From contig CBDDAA010000004.1 of the NCBI GenBank assembly GCA_965224675.1, positions 434,001-498,000 on the forward strand: DNA of 64,000 nucleotides. Reading direction: 5' to 3'. This DNA comes from UBA7957 sp965224675. GTDB taxonomy: Bacteria; Pseudomonadota; Gammaproteobacteria; Granulosicoccales; Granulosicoccaceae. Shown here piece by piece: positions 18,133-28,237 of the stretch. The first letter of the stretch is position 1; each line of letters starts with the position of its first letter. The notes beneath the pieces were generated by a model that searched no databases, was not told the origin of the DNA, and saw only the letters and a program-made list of their open reading frames with translations. The position numbers and the translations under genes were made by a program.

Positions 18133-18647
18133 TGATTTTTCATAAATTTGGTGATTTTTTCTATTACATAGCGCATATTACGACCGTTGGAATTAACGGT
18201 AAGATCAGCGAGTGAATCGTAAATAGGGCCGCGTTCAAGCATGAGTGCTTCCAGCATTTTTTTTGGATTTTCGGTTTGTAGTAGAGGGCGTGTTTTATCA
18301 TGGCTGATACGTGAGAATTGTTCCTTGAGGTCAATCTTGAGATAAACCACTATTCCTCGTTTTGAGAGCAGATTGCGATTTTCTTTCCGTAATATTGACC
18401 CACCTCCAGTAGCGAGTATGATCGGTGAGCGTTTGCTAAGGCCTTCCAGTATTTTCGCTTCCCGTTTGCGAAACCCTGCCTCACCTTCATATTCGAATAT
18501 GGTAGCGATGCTCACACCGCAGTTGGATTCAATTTCTCTATCGCTATCATAAAAATCGATGTTTAATTTTCGTGCAAGACTACGCCCTACAGTGGTTTTC
18601 CCGGCGCCCATAGGGCCAATCAAAAATATATTCTCCAATCGATTCAT
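18129..18647 (-). CDS. aroK: Shikimate kinase
   Basis: 172-residue kinase phosphorylating shikimate at O3. P-loop GPMGAGKTT (11-19), the DSDREIE substrate/metal motif, FRKRE with the shikimate-binding Arg, the ATGGGS loop and the TRPLL lid are all present. First gene of an aroK-aroB unit. It lies just past the pilQ terminator, so it needs its own promoter in the 40-bp stretch before its ATG or depends on read-through. Confidence 0.95.
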   Translation of the reverse strand: MNRLENIFLIGPMGAGKTTVGRSLARKLNIDFYDSDREIESNCGVSIATIFEYEGEAGFRKREAKILEGLSKRSPIILATGGGSILRKENRNLLSKRGIVVYLKIDLKEQFSRISHDKTRPLLQTENPKKMLEALMLERGPIYDSLADLTVNSNGRNMRYVIEKITKFMKNQ

Positions 18648-18688
18648 AGATAGGTTAACTCTAAACCAGAATGATCAGAATAGACAAC

Positions 18689-18718
18689 AAAAAAAAGCCA
18701 GACTCAGTGTCTGGCTTT
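18689..18718 (-). terminator. Rho-independent terminator after pilQ
   Basis: Ten-bp perfect stem (AAAGCCAGAC with GTCTGGCTTT, 5-nt loop) followed on the minus strand by an uninterrupted run of T residues. It stands between pilQ and aroK and separates the pilus operon from the shikimate genes. Confidence 0.9.
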
Positions 18719-18786
18719 AGAGAGAAGTACATTGTTCCGTTTATTCCATTATAGAATTTCCGGTCAATGTACGGTGCCGTGCTGCT

Positions 18787-20955
18787 TTAATAACTGATAG
18801 ATGTATTATCTTTTACAATCTTCGGAGTGACAAAGATTAATAGCTCTGATTTATTATCATCCTTAACAGTATGTTTGAATAGTCTGCCAAGGAACGGAAG
18901 GTCGCCAAAAAATGGTACCTTTGTGGTCTGGTCCAGGATTTCCTGTTCGTAGACACCACCAAGCACCACTGTTTCACCATTATCTACCAGTACCTGTGTA
19001 CTCACTTCCCGCGTGTCAATGCTGGGGATTCGGAAATTACCTTCACCGAAAATTTCACCAACGGTATCTTTGTTTACGGTCAGATCCATAATAATGCGAT
19101 CATCCGGGGTGATATGTGGTGTAACTTTTAGACCCAGCACGGCTTTACGAAAAGATACTGAGGTTGCGCCACTCGAAGAAGCTTCCAGGTACGGAATTTC
19201 CACTCCTTGCTCAATATAAGCTTCATGTTGGTTGGCAGTGATAATTCTTGGACTCGAAATTACCTCTCCAGTTCCCTCAGCCTGCATGGCCGATAATTCA
19301 AGCTCAAGTAGCGTACCAAAGGGTAGCTTTGCAAGTGCAATTCCGAGTGAACCCGCAACGTTTGCAGCAGGCAGGTTTACGTTGAATCGTTCATCGCCGA
19401 GTGACTCGTTATCGATCAAATGATCAACACCTGTGCTATTGCCTGAGAGAGCAAATCCTTCTCCATCGCCGCCAGTAGTATCACGGTTGACACCCATTCG
19501 AAAGCCGAGTTCTTTATTGAAATCGTCAGTGGCGATTACGATACGAGATTCGATCAGTACCTGGCGAACAGGTATGTCCAGTCGACTAATCATCGCACGG
19601 ACATGATCCAGTTTTTCATTGCTGTCAGTGATCAGAAGCGTATTAGTACGCTCATCAACGGTGACATTTCCACGCTCGGATAGAACACCGCCATCGGTTG
19701 ATTTCAATAAATCAGCAAATTCTGTTGCATTTGCGTAGTTAACTTGGAAGAATTCAGTACTCAGAGGGGCCAGCTCAACTTTTTGTTGCTCCGCTTCAAG
19801 TTCAATTCGTTCGCGTTGGGCAATTTCTTCGGCGGGCGCCACCATAATGACGTTTCCAGCCTGACGCTTACCAAGATTCTTGCTCTTGAGAATTATTTCC
19901 AGCGCCTGGTCCCAGGGTACGTTCTTAAGCCGAAGGGTTAATTTGCCATCGACATTATCACTGACGACAATATTGAGTTCGGTAAAGTCAGCAAGTAATT
20001 GTAGTACTGAGCGAACCTCTATGTCCTGAAAGTTTAATGATAGACGCTCACCTGTGTAGCCAAATCTCTTCTTGCGTGCTGCTTCAATTTCATCTTTTGG
20101 TCTGGGTTTGAGTTCAAGGGTGAACTGGTTGTCTGATTGATAGGCAAGTTGCTCAAAATCATCATTTGCCGGTTGAATTACAACCCTCGTACCAGAGTTT
20201 GTGGATCGTGTATCTATAAATTGGACAGGTGTTCCGAAGTCAGTAACGTCCAATCGTTTAAGGAGATCTTCGCTTATTCGGGCACCTTCGAAGTTGATGA
20301 CTATTCGGCCACCTTCTTCCTTAAGATCCATAGGGATGCCAGGCTTGGAGAGTTTGAACATAACCCGACCTTCGCCTTTAGGGCCGCGACGAAAATCGAC
20401 ACTGATGATCTCGCGATCATTTTCGAAAATCTTGGTTCCTTTGGCCATGGTCTCAACTGAATTTGATGCAGCTGAGCTAATTGAACTGTTTGTGCCCGGA
20501 TCAAGGGTTACCAATACTGAGTCACCATTCACTTCTGTGCGATAGGAAACCATGGAAGCGAGATTGATGACGACACGTGTTCTACCACCTGCTTCAACGG
20601 CGGTAACGCTGCGGACAAGCCCGGTACCAATGGGAATTGTTTTCTCGGCAAGGCCGAGTTTTGTGCCAGGAAAGTCCAGTGCTATTCTTGCGGGATTGTC
20701 TATAGTAAATGCACGAGGCAAGGTTGCGCCACCGACTATCTTTAAGGCCAACTGTTGTTGGCTTCCTGGTAGAGTGGCATGACTGATTTCCTGAAGTGTG
20801 CTGGTGTCAGCAAAAACATGACCTGGGGATGACATGCTGATAATAAATGCTATCGCAAGCACTGCACTTAATACAGGCATGCTTTTTCTTCGGATTATTA
20901 TGTCAGCTTTGCGCTTTGAGAAAACGCGACCTGTTTTATTCACTTGCGTCTCCAT
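18787..20955 (-). CDS. pilQ: Type IV pilus secretin PilQ
   Basis: 722-residue outer-membrane secretin that forms the pilus exit pore. Order: signal/anchor segment (about 28-50), two AMIN peptidoglycan-binding domains (about 65-300), a secretin/TonB short N-terminal domain (about 315-380, SLNFQDIEVRSVLQLLADF), an N1-type domain (about 410-480, with VDERTNTLLITD), and the C-terminal secretin domain (about 500-715, with ISSPRIITANQHEAYIEQG and VPFFGDLPFLGRLF). Length and order match Pseudomonas-type PilQ. Last gene of pilMNOPQ; it begins 5 nt after pilP and is followed by a strong terminator. Confidence 0.95.
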   Translation of the reverse strand: METQVNKTGRVFSKRKADIIIRRKSMPVLSAVLAIAFIISMSSPGHVFADTSTLQEISHATLPGSQQQLALKIVGGATLPRAFTIDNPARIALDFPGTKLGLAEKTIPIGTGLVRSVTAVEAGGRTRVVINLASMVSYRTEVNGDSVLVTLDPGTNSSISSAASNSVETMAKGTKIFENDREIISVDFRRGPKGEGRVMFKLSKPGIPMDLKEEGGRIVINFEGARISEDLLKRLDVTDFGTPVQFIDTRSTNSGTRVVIQPANDDFEQLAYQSDNQFTLELKPRPKDEIEAARKKRFGYTGERLSLNFQDIEVRSVLQLLADFTELNIVVSDNVDGKLTLRLKNVPWDQALEIILKSKNLGKRQAGNVIMVAPAEEIAQRERIELEAEQQKVELAPLSTEFFQVNYANATEFADLLKSTDGGVLSERGNVTVDERTNTLLITDSNEKLDHVRAMISRLDIPVRQVLIESRIVIATDDFNKELGFRMGVNRDTTGGDGEGFALSGNSTGVDHLIDNESLGDERFNVNLPAANVAGSLGIALAKLPFGTLLELELSAMQAEGTGEVISSPRIITANQHEAYIEQGVEIPYLEASSSGATSVSFRKAVLGLKVTPHITPDDRIIMDLTVNKDTVGEIFGEGNFRIPSIDTREVSTQVLVDNGETVVLGGVYEQEILDQTTKVPFFGDLPFLGRLFKHTVKDDNKSELLIFVTPKIVKDNTSISY

Positions 20956-20960
20956 AATTT

Positions 20961-21491
20961 CTATTCTTCTCTCATTGCTAGCTTGGCGTTTCGATTTACC
21001 CAGCCACTTAAGCCATCGGGAACAAGTTCTAAAATATCGATCGATGCTTCGCCGACGTTTTTGATCTTGCCGTTATTCTGGCCCGCGTAATTGCCAGGTT
21101 GTATTCTGTGAATAGTACCGTTTGGGTCCTTAACAAGGCCCCAAGTCTGCTCCTTCTGTTGCAATAATCCGACCATCTTCAAAGAATCCAATGGAAACAG
21201 TTCTAATGGTTCTTTACGACGGCCTTGCTCCGGGCGAGGGCCATTATATTCTGCCGAAACTACAGCGGATGACATTTGATCGGTTTGTGCTTTGAACGGA
21301 TCGCGTAATTGATCCGGTGCATAAACAAAATTCTCATACGGAGGAAATTCCGGTAGAGCGTCAACCTTCCCCTGATGCTTTAATTTTGTTTGCTGTACAT
21401 ATGCATTCAAATCGCCCATGCCTTCACTGCAGCCGGTAATGCCAATTGCGCTGGCGATGAAAAGAGTCATAATTGTAGTATTGTTTTTCAT
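20961..21491 (-). CDS. pilP: Type IV pilus assembly lipoprotein PilP
   Basis: About 176-residue inner-membrane lipoprotein linking the PilM-N-O alignment complex to PilQ. Signal: MKNNTTIMTLFIASAIGITGC, with lipobox ITGC. The C-terminal beta-domain has the family hallmarks: DPF, LELFPLDSLKMVGLL, WGLVKDPNGTIHRIQPGNYAG and WVNRNAKLAMRE. The frame extends to 21548, overlapping pilO by 14 nt, but the internal ATG at 21491 gives a standard lipoprotein signal without a 19-residue polar extension, so it is preferred; the upstream starts remain possible. Confidence 0.88.
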   Translation of the reverse strand: MKNNTTIMTLFIASAIGITGCSEGMGDLNAYVQQTKLKHQGKVDALPEFPPYENFVYAPDQLRDPFKAQTDQMSSAVVSAEYNGPRPEQGRRKEPLELFPLDSLKMVGLLQQKEQTWGLVKDPNGTIHRIQPGNYAGQNNGKIKNVGEASIDILELVPDGLSGWVNRNAKLAMREE

Positions 21492-21534
21492 CTTCTTGTT
21501 GACCTGATGTCTTAATTTGGGAGCGGTGTGAATT

Positions 21535-22167
21535 TTATTCATCTTCAATATAGCGGTAGGTGGTTGCTACTAAATCCATTGTCAGATCTTTGGGATCATT
21601 TAAAGCTGAATTAGCCTGATTGCCAGCTTTTGATTTTTCGATAGATATATTTCCCAAGGTTACAATTCGAGGAAGGGCTGATAAACCACTAACGAAACTG
21701 CCAAATTCATGATAATTACCTGTAACACTGATTTTTATTGGATATTCGGCATAAAATTCCCGTAAAATCTCGTGTTCTGGCTTGAAATACTGAACGTCGA
21801 GGCCACTGGCAACACTGGTTTGTGAAAGATCTACCAACAAACTTTCAATGTCTGTCTTATTGGGTAGTTGTCGCAACATAACATTAAATGTTTTCTTCAT
21901 TTGTCCAAGTTGTTCGATATATGCTTCGCGGTTGGCAGCCTTGGATTGCTCAGAGTCAAATTTTGTACGAAGCTGCATCTCCTTTGCATGGGCTACTTTT
22001 AGTTCATCGTTCTTGGGTTGTATATAGAACCATGCTCCGAGGCCCACTACTGCAAGTGCGACAATACTGATTACAAAGCCTTTGACAGCTGGAGGTGCGA
22101 CACCAATTCTTTGCAGATCATTGACATCCAGAGTTTGAAGGTCTTCTGCTATCTGCTTAAGATCCAT
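21535..22167 (-). CDS. pilO: Type IV pilus assembly protein PilO
   Basis: 210-residue bitopic inner-membrane protein, partner of PilN in the alignment complex. Short cytoplasmic segment, one membrane helix (about residues 28-50, GFVISIVALAVVGLGAWFYI), a coiled coil (about 55-95), and a ferredoxin-like periplasmic domain (PNKTDIESLLVDLSQ, FYAEYPIKISVTGNYHEFGSFV). Overlaps the end of pilN by 11 nt, in keeping with one polycistronic transcript. Confidence 0.93.
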   Translation of the reverse strand: MDLKQIAEDLQTLDVNDLQRIGVAPPAVKGFVISIVALAVVGLGAWFYIQPKNDELKVAHAKEMQLRTKFDSEQSKAANREAYIEQLGQMKKTFNVMLRQLPNKTDIESLLVDLSQTSVASGLDVQYFKPEHEILREFYAEYPIKISVTGNYHEFGSFVSGLSALPRIVTLGNISIEKSKAGNQANSALNDPKDLTMDLVATTYRYIEDE

Positions 22168-22726
22168 TGCTCAAATCCTCTTCATTGGTGTTTGGCGATT
22201 CCTGGGCGATACTCAGCTTGAAGTTACTGATGCCACTTTTTTTATTAGCTTCAATAATCTCAAGGGCGGGGTTTGTAAACCAATCAGATTGATTGAGTTT
22301 TCTCATTAATGCAGAGACCCGGGCATTTGACTCTGCCTGACCTTCAAGAACAATTTGGCCGCCGCTTTGTTTCATTGATGTAAAAAAAACACCATTAGGG
22401 AGACGGTTTGCCAACTCGTGGAAAATATGCACCAGCTGAGGACGCTGTGATTGCAAGGTCTGTACTATATCCATTCGAGCCAGTAGATTGGCCTTTGTAC
22501 TTTCCAATTCTTTTATTTCATTTAACTCTCGTTGCAGGGCTTGAATTTCATTGTCAAGGTAATCATTCCGAGATTGTTGAAAATCTATCTTTGCTTGAAT
22601 GAACTGCATTCCGGAAAATACAATTGCGCACGATATTACAACTCCGCCCAATAGCATGACAAAAAATTCATTCTGTTTTTGTTTGCGATAGGCTTCACGC
22701 CACGGGAGCAGATTAATTCTTGTCAT
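22157..22726 (-). CDS. pilN: Type IV pilus assembly protein PilN
   Basis: 189-residue bitopic inner-membrane protein. The N-terminus MTRINLLPWREAYRK carries the INLLPWR motif that docks into the PilM groove; a membrane helix (about 22-44), coiled coil (about 48-95) and a small periplasmic domain follow. Starts at the last base of the pilM stop codon and overlaps pilO. Confidence 0.95.
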   Translation of the reverse strand: MTRINLLPWREAYRKQKQNEFFVMLLGGVVISCAIVFSGMQFIQAKIDFQQSRNDYLDNEIQALQRELNEIKELESTKANLLARMDIVQTLQSQRPQLVHIFHELANRLPNGVFFTSMKQSGGQIVLEGQAESNARVSALMRKLNQSDWFTNPALEIIEANKKSGISNFKLSIAQESPNTNEEDLSNGS

Positions 22727-23790
22727 TAGTCAAAACCTCTTAAGGCCAATCCGCAAGCAATCATCATTGCGGGGCCATCATTGATTAACCTTTTCTGGTC
22801 TATATTTGAGGAACATTCAATATTCTTAAATGGATTGGCTACCACCGTTGGCGTCCCTATGCCTTGCTCAATTAGCGCAGCAATACCGGGAATTGTTGCA
22901 CTTCCACCTGCAAGAATAATCTGATCTACATAATCGTTTTTATCGCCGGAGAAGAAAAATTGCAGATATCGGTTCACTTGTTGAATTACGAGTTGTTTAA
23001 ACGGCTCTAATACTTCAGGCTCATAGTTTTCTGGTAGACCACCTGTGCGTTTTACACGACCCGCATCCTCATAGGATAAGCCATAGCGGCGCATAATTTC
23101 TTCGGTGAGTTGTTTTCCGCCGAACGGTTGTTCCCGGGTATAAATAATTTTTTTATCACGCAAAACCGTCAGACTTGTCATCGTAGCGCCAATGTCAATT
23201 ATGGCCACAGTTTTGTCTTCGCCAGCATCAATTATCTGATGTTCCAGCAAGCCGATTGCTGTTTCCATGGTATAAGGTTCAACATCAACGACCTCAACCG
23301 TAAGCCCGCCAATCTCAGCAGCAGCTGTGCGATCCTCAACATTTTCACTTCGTGAGGCTGCTAAAAGGACATCCACGAGGTCGGGGTCTTCAGCATTTTC
23401 TCCCAAGACTTGAAAGTCGAGATTTATTTCTTCAAGCGGGTAAGGTATATATTGATCTGATTCAAGATGAATTTGCGCCTCCATCTCATGATCACGTAAA
23501 TTGGAAGGCATGGTTACTATCTTGGTGATTACCATGGCGCTGGGTACGGCTACTGCGGCGGATTTTGTTCGAGTGTCCGCTCGTTTCATTGCACGGCGAA
23601 TTGCTTCACCAACAACTTCGACATCCTGAAGTGTTTTCTCACTGACCGTATTGGCTGGTAGTGGCTCCACAACATAGCTGATAACTTTATAGCCTTTTTT
23701 GCTTGTGCTTAGCTCAAGCAGTTTTACTGAAGTTGAACTGATGTCCAGGCCGATGTGCCCTGTTTTTTTGGAAGTAAAATTGAGTGTCAT
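22726..23790 (-). CDS. pilM: Type IV pilus assembly protein PilM
   Basis: 354-residue actin-like cytoplasmic ATPase-fold protein that binds the PilN N-terminus. Seen: GLDISSTSVKLLELS (phosphate-1 loop), VAVPSAMVITKIV, IDIGATMTSLTVL (phosphate-2 loop), and ILAGGSATIPGIAALIEQG (adenosine motif). The frame is open to 23847, but ATG 23790 gives exactly the usual family length; the upstream 19 codons look unrelated to the family. First gene of pilMNOPQ and divergent from ponA, the usual gammaproteobacterial arrangement. Confidence 0.94.
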   Translation of the reverse strand: MTLNFTSKKTGHIGLDISSTSVKLLELSTSKKGYKVISYVVEPLPANTVSEKTLQDVEVVGEAIRRAMKRADTRTKSAAVAVPSAMVITKIVTMPSNLRDHEMEAQIHLESDQYIPYPLEEINLDFQVLGENAEDPDLVDVLLAASRSENVEDRTAAAEIGGLTVEVVDVEPYTMETAIGLLEHQIIDAGEDKTVAIIDIGATMTSLTVLRDKKIIYTREQPFGGKQLTEEIMRRYGLSYEDAGRVKRTGGLPENYEPEVLEPFKQLVIQQVNRYLQFFFSGDKNDYVDQIILAGGSATIPGIAALIEQGIGTPTVVANPFKNIECSSNIDQKRLINDGPAMMIACGLALRGFD

Positions 23791-24257
23791 GTCACAATTA
23801 GCGCCCGTATTGTTGTCAAGCCTTAAACAAAATGGGTTTTCCATCACGGAAAATTATCGACTGGAATATTATCGATCCCATAAGGTCATTCGAATTCTCA
23901 CTGCTTTGTCAATCAATAATTGGGCCAAGTGTAAATTATGAAAGCGTTAGGGACAGGCAGATTTATATTCACTGTGCTATACACAAGTTATAATAACTCT
24001 CTGAGTGCGTGATCGGAATATAGGTTTCAGGCATCAGCGCTGTCACTCGCCGTTGATTTATTGAAATATGAATTTCATCGGTTTGCTTGTGTGTTTTATT
24101 TAAATCTCTGTAGATTCAAAGGCTTGTTTGTATGCGATTATGGAAGTCAGTGATCTGGGAAGTTACATAAATTGATAATAATGTGTCAGTGCTACGGTTT
24201 TTATTGGTTGATGACTAAATCACCGTCTGGCGTTATCTGAACACTTGGAATATTTTT
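23791..24257. other. Divergent intergenic region between pilM and ponA
   Basis: About 470 bp that must hold the promoters of the pilus operon and of ponA. It is AT-rich. On the minus strand a TTGACA at about 23909-23914 is a candidate -35 for pilM, but no well-spaced -10 is evident. No RNA gene or small protein gene was recognised. Confidence 0.4.
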
Positions 24258-26828
24258 ATGACTGTAAAGAAGTCAATTTGGCGTCGCCTTCTCAAATGGG
24301 GTTTTGTGTTGAGTGCCCTCGGCATTGTATTTGTTGGCGCTGCATTGATTGTTGTCTATTTTAAGCTTTCCCCGAAATTACCTTCTATTGAATCGTTGAA
24401 TCATGTGCAATTTCAAGTCCCCCTAAGAATCTATACAACTGACGGACAATTGATCTCGGAGTTTGGCGAGAAACGGCGTGAGCCAGTGAAATTGAGGCAA
24501 ATTTCGAACCTGCTGATTCAATCGTTTTTAGCCGCTGAAGATGATCGTTTTTATACGCATCCGGGAGTTGATTATCATGGACTGATACGGGCGTTTGTTC
24601 ATTTAATCCGTACGGGTCAAAGAGGTCAGGGTGGTAGTACGATCACCATGCAATTGGCAAGAAATTTCTTCCTGACGAATAAAAAAACCTACGAAAGAAA
24701 ATTCAATGAGATCATGCTTGCGCTGAGAATCGAATCAGAATTGAGTAAAGATGAAATACTGGAGCTGTATTTAAATAAGATCTATCTCGGTAATCGTGCC
24801 TACGGTGTTGCTGCCGCTTCACGTATTTACTACGGCAAGGATGTTCTGGACTTGACGTTGGCAGAAGCGGCCATGATCGCTGGTTTGCCCAAAGCACCTT
24901 CGAGGTATAACCCTATAGTCAACCCGGAGCGCGCATTGATCCGGCGTAACTACGTTTTGAGACGTATGGATGAGTTGGGCTATATCAGTACCGAGCAGTA
25001 TCAGCAGACTGTGGGATTACCCGTTACGGCAGAACTTCACTATGTCCGCCCACAAGTGGAGGCTGGTTATATTGCTGAGATGGTTCGTGCCCGTTTGCAC
25101 GGACTCTATGGTAGCCGCATTTATACAGCCGGATTAAAAGTCTATACAACAGTCCTGGCAAAGAATCAGATTGCCGCTAATAATGCATTGCGCAAAGCCC
25201 TGGTTAATTATGAAAAACGCCATGGATTTACCCTGCCAATTGGCAGGATAGAGATGGAGGGTGCTATAGATTCTTCTGCTCGGGAGCAATGGCAGCTTGA
25301 ATTATCCCAATTTCCCGAATACGGCGGTTTGAAGGCAGCTGTAATTACAGAAATAGACGATTCGGTGGCCAATGTAATGATCTCTAATGGATCTGAAGCA
25401 GCGCTTAAGTTGGCAGATTCCATATGGGCCAGGGAACGTGTGGGGAAAGATAAACTGGGTCCAAAAATAAAGAAATTGACAGATATTTTAAGTAAGGGCG
25501 ATGTGGTTTACGTAGAGTCCACCGTTGATGATACTGTCGTCACGCTATCACAGATGCCTCAGGTGGAAGGAGCACTTGTTTCGGTACAACCTGATAGCGG
25601 AGCCATTCTGGCACTGGTAGGTGGTTTCGATTTTTACAAGAGTAAATTTAATCGGGCTGTTCAGGCACGGCGCCAGCCGGGGTCAAACTTTAAGCCGTTT
25701 ATTTATTCAACCGCATTAAAGTACGGTGATACAGCCGCTACTATCTATAATGATGCCCCTGTTGTATTCCACGATTCTGCATTAGAGGCAGAATGGCGAC
25801 CCGAAAACTACAGTGGTCGCTTTTATGGGCCGACCCGATTGCGTGAAGCATTGGTTAAGTCGAGAAATCTGGTCTCAATTCGTGTTTTGCGCGGACTCGG
25901 CTTAAGGCGTGCGCTTGATTATGTGGAACGATTTGGTTTTGAAATTGATAAATTACCACCTGACCTTTCACTGGCGCTGGGTAGTGGTTCTGTTACACCG
26001 CTACAGTTAGTGAACGCCTATGCGGTTTTTGCAAATGGCGGGTTTCTTACATCACCACATTTTATTTCACGTGTGCTCGATGGAGGCGGGCAAATTTTGT
26101 TTATTGCGCCAGAAGTTGTGCTGTGCGATGAAAATTGCGCAGAAGAAGCAGACAATCCTCCCGTACTTGACCTTGGTGTAGTGGATGGAGGGCAAGCAGT
26201 CGATTTATTTAATGCCATAGCTGATACTACTCAGACACTCGAATCTGATCCCCTGGAGAAGACAGTCGAGGACAATCTACAACCTATGGACATTGGTAAC
26301 TACCAAGTCTCACGAGTTATCGATGAACGCAATGCATTTATAATGGCGAGTATTCTCAGGGAGGTGATAACCAGAGGAACAGGGAAAAAGGCCAGAGTGC
26401 TTAAACGCCAGGATCTGGCAGGTAAAACAGGCACTACCAATGATCAGCATGATGCCTGGTTTTCGGGTTTTAACAGTCAGGTTGCGACTTCAGTTTGGGT
26501 CGGGTTTGATGAGTTAGAGCCATTGGGAGTCAAAGAAACGGGCGGTAAGGCAGCTCTACCTATGTGGATTGACTACATGGCGGAAGCACTTAAGAATGTA
26601 CCCGAAGATGAAACGATTCAACCATCGAAGTTGGTGATGGTTAGAATTGATAAAAAAACAGGTCAATTAAGTAAAGGAAGAAATTCACACAGTATGCTGG
26701 AAATCTTTAGGCGAGAGCATGCGCCCACGCATATTATTAATTCATCTTCGTCAAACAAAAGTAAAAAAACACAAGCAAGGGTCCCGGTCAGAACCCCAAA
26801 TGTGGAGCCTGCAGAGCAATTGTTTTAG
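24258..26828 (+). CDS. ponA: Penicillin-binding protein 1A
   Basis: 856-residue bifunctional class A PBP, which polymerises and cross-links peptidoglycan. Order: N-terminal membrane anchor (about 12-35), GT51 glycosyltransferase domain with the catalytic-Glu motif AAEDDRFYTHPG and QGGSTITMQLARNFFL (about 55-230), an OB-like insert (about 320-420), and a transpeptidase domain with SxxK (RQPGSNFKPF), SxN (KSRNLVS) and KTGT (AGKTGTTNDQHDAWF). The C-terminal tail is basic and Ser-rich. Length is typical for gammaproteobacterial PBP1A. Divergent from pilM. Confidence 0.95.
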   Translation: MTVKKSIWRRLLKWGFVLSALGIVFVGAALIVVYFKLSPKLPSIESLNHVQFQVPLRIYTTDGQLISEFGEKRREPVKLRQISNLLIQSFLAAEDDRFYTHPGVDYHGLIRAFVHLIRTGQRGQGGSTITMQLARNFFLTNKKTYERKFNEIMLALRIESELSKDEILELYLNKIYLGNRAYGVAAASRIYYGKDVLDLTLAEAAMIAGLPKAPSRYNPIVNPERALIRRNYVLRRMDELGYISTEQYQQTVGLPVTAELHYVRPQVEAGYIAEMVRARLHGLYGSRIYTAGLKVYTTVLAKNQIAANNALRKALVNYEKRHGFTLPIGRIEMEGAIDSSAREQWQLELSQFPEYGGLKAAVITEIDDSVANVMISNGSEAALKLADSIWARERVGKDKLGPKIKKLTDILSKGDVVYVESTVDDTVVTLSQMPQVEGALVSVQPDSGAILALVGGFDFYKSKFNRAVQARRQPGSNFKPFIYSTALKYGDTAATIYNDAPVVFHDSALEAEWRPENYSGRFYGPTRLREALVKSRNLVSIRVLRGLGLRRALDYVERFGFEIDKLPPDLSLALGSGSVTPLQLVNAYAVFANGGFLTSPHFISRVLDGGGQILFIAPEVVLCDENCAEEADNPPVLDLGVVDGGQAVDLFNAIADTTQTLESDPLEKTVEDNLQPMDIGNYQVSRVIDERNAFIMASILREVITRGTGKKARVLKRQDLAGKTGTTNDQHDAWFSGFNSQVATSVWVGFDELEPLGVKETGGKAALPMWIDYMAEALKNVPEDETIQPSKLVMVRIDKKTGQLSKGRNSHSMLEIFRREHAPTHIINSSSSNKSKKTQARVPVRTPNVEPAEQLF

Positions 26829-26916
26829 ACCGCTTCGGACACCCTGTTATATTTCTTTCCATATGTCATGATCAGGGCGATGTCTCTGTTTTCCTTAATA
26901 CCTGATTTATTCTATT

Positions 26917-27987
26917 TCAAGCGGTTTTGTGAAATTTTGGGCTAAGTACTCTAACCGCATCTACCATTGCACCCAGGTTATCGGGGTTCACATGTTGGTG
27001 GATGCCATGGCCGAGATTAAATACATGTCCAGGTCCATGACCATAACTGGACAGCACTTTTTCAACTTCTACTTTAATGGTTTCCGGGCTTGCATATAAT
27101 ACACAGGGATCGAGATTCCCTTGCAGGGCCACACGATCTTTGGTCAATACTCTTGCATCTGCCAAATCAGTTGTCCAATCAACACCGACGGCATCGCAGC
27201 CGGATTGCGAGATCTTATCCAGCCACTGCCCACCATTTTTTGTAAATATAACTATTGGTACATGTCTGTTCTCTTGCGTTCTCGTCACTCCTTGCAAAAT
27301 TCTTTGCATGTACTGCAAAGAAAAATCGATGTAATTCGACGGTGATAATGCTCCGCCCCATGTATCAAAAATCATAAGAGCCTGAGCACCTGCAGCTACC
27401 TGAGCGCTTAGATAGTTAATAACAACGGCGGTGGTTTTTTCAAGCAGTTTATGCATTGTATTGGGCTGATCAAACAACATGCCTTTAACACAGGCATAGT
27501 CTTTACTTCCCCCCCCTTCAACCATATAGGTTGCCAATGTCCAGGGACTGCCGGTAAACCCTATCAGTGGTACCTGACCATTGAGTTCTCTACGAATTGT
27601 GCGCACCGTATCCATGACGTAGCGAAGCTCATCTTCAGGATCTGGATTGGGCAGTTGCTCAACTTGTTGCATAGAACGTACAGGTGTTTTGAATTTTGGA
27701 CCTTCACCGGACTCAAAGTAAAGCCCAAGCCCCATCGCATCGGGTACGGTGAGGATATCGGAGAATAATATAGCAGCATCGAGGGGAAATCGTCTTAAGG
27801 GTTGTAGTGTAACCTCACAGGCCAGATCTGGGGTTGAACACAATGTAAGAAAATCTCCGGCTTTTGCGCGTGTCGCCAGATATTCCGGTAAATAGCGACC
27901 AGCTTGCCGCATAACCCATACTGGAGTGCGCTCTACAGGTTCCCGCATTAACGCTTTTAAGAAAATATCATTCTGAAGCTCACTCAT
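26917..27987 (-). CDS. hemE: Uroporphyrinogen decarboxylase
   Basis: 356-residue enzyme converting uroporphyrinogen III to coproporphyrinogen III in haem synthesis. Diagnostic N-terminal PVWVMRQAGRYLPEYLA (substrate Arg residues), the ILFSDILTVPDAMGL active-site Asp block, GFTGSPWTLATYMVEGGGSKDY, and NLGHGIHQHVNPDNL near the C-terminus. Standard length. Convergent with ponA, 88 bp between stops. Haem supply links it functionally to the oxidase cluster at 33-40 kb, though not as an operon. Confidence 0.96.
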   Translation of the reverse strand: MSELQNDIFLKALMREPVERTPVWVMRQAGRYLPEYLATRAKAGDFLTLCSTPDLACEVTLQPLRRFPLDAAILFSDILTVPDAMGLGLYFESGEGPKFKTPVRSMQQVEQLPNPDPEDELRYVMDTVRTIRRELNGQVPLIGFTGSPWTLATYMVEGGGSKDYACVKGMLFDQPNTMHKLLEKTTAVVINYLSAQVAAGAQALMIFDTWGGALSPSNYIDFSLQYMQRILQGVTRTQENRHVPIVIFTKNGGQWLDKISQSGCDAVGVDWTTDLADARVLTKDRVALQGNLDPCVLYASPETIKVEVEKVLSSYGHGPGHVFNLGHGIHQHVNPDNLGAMVDAVRVLSPKFHKTA

Positions 27988-28237
27988 TGAGATACCTTGG
28001 CTATTTGATAGGGATGGATAGTATTGATTACTTGAATTCTATGAGTGTTGGTACAATAGAGGTTAACTCATGATTTTTAATAGCAGTCTTCAATTTCCCG
28101 ATGAACACTGAAGAGCGATATTTTTAGATTCGCTAACAGCACATCCAATTACCACAATAAAACTCAAAATTACAGGTTCCCGAGAATTGCTTGTCACCCA
28201 GATACCTGCAAATACTGGCGAGTAAGTTAACAGGCAT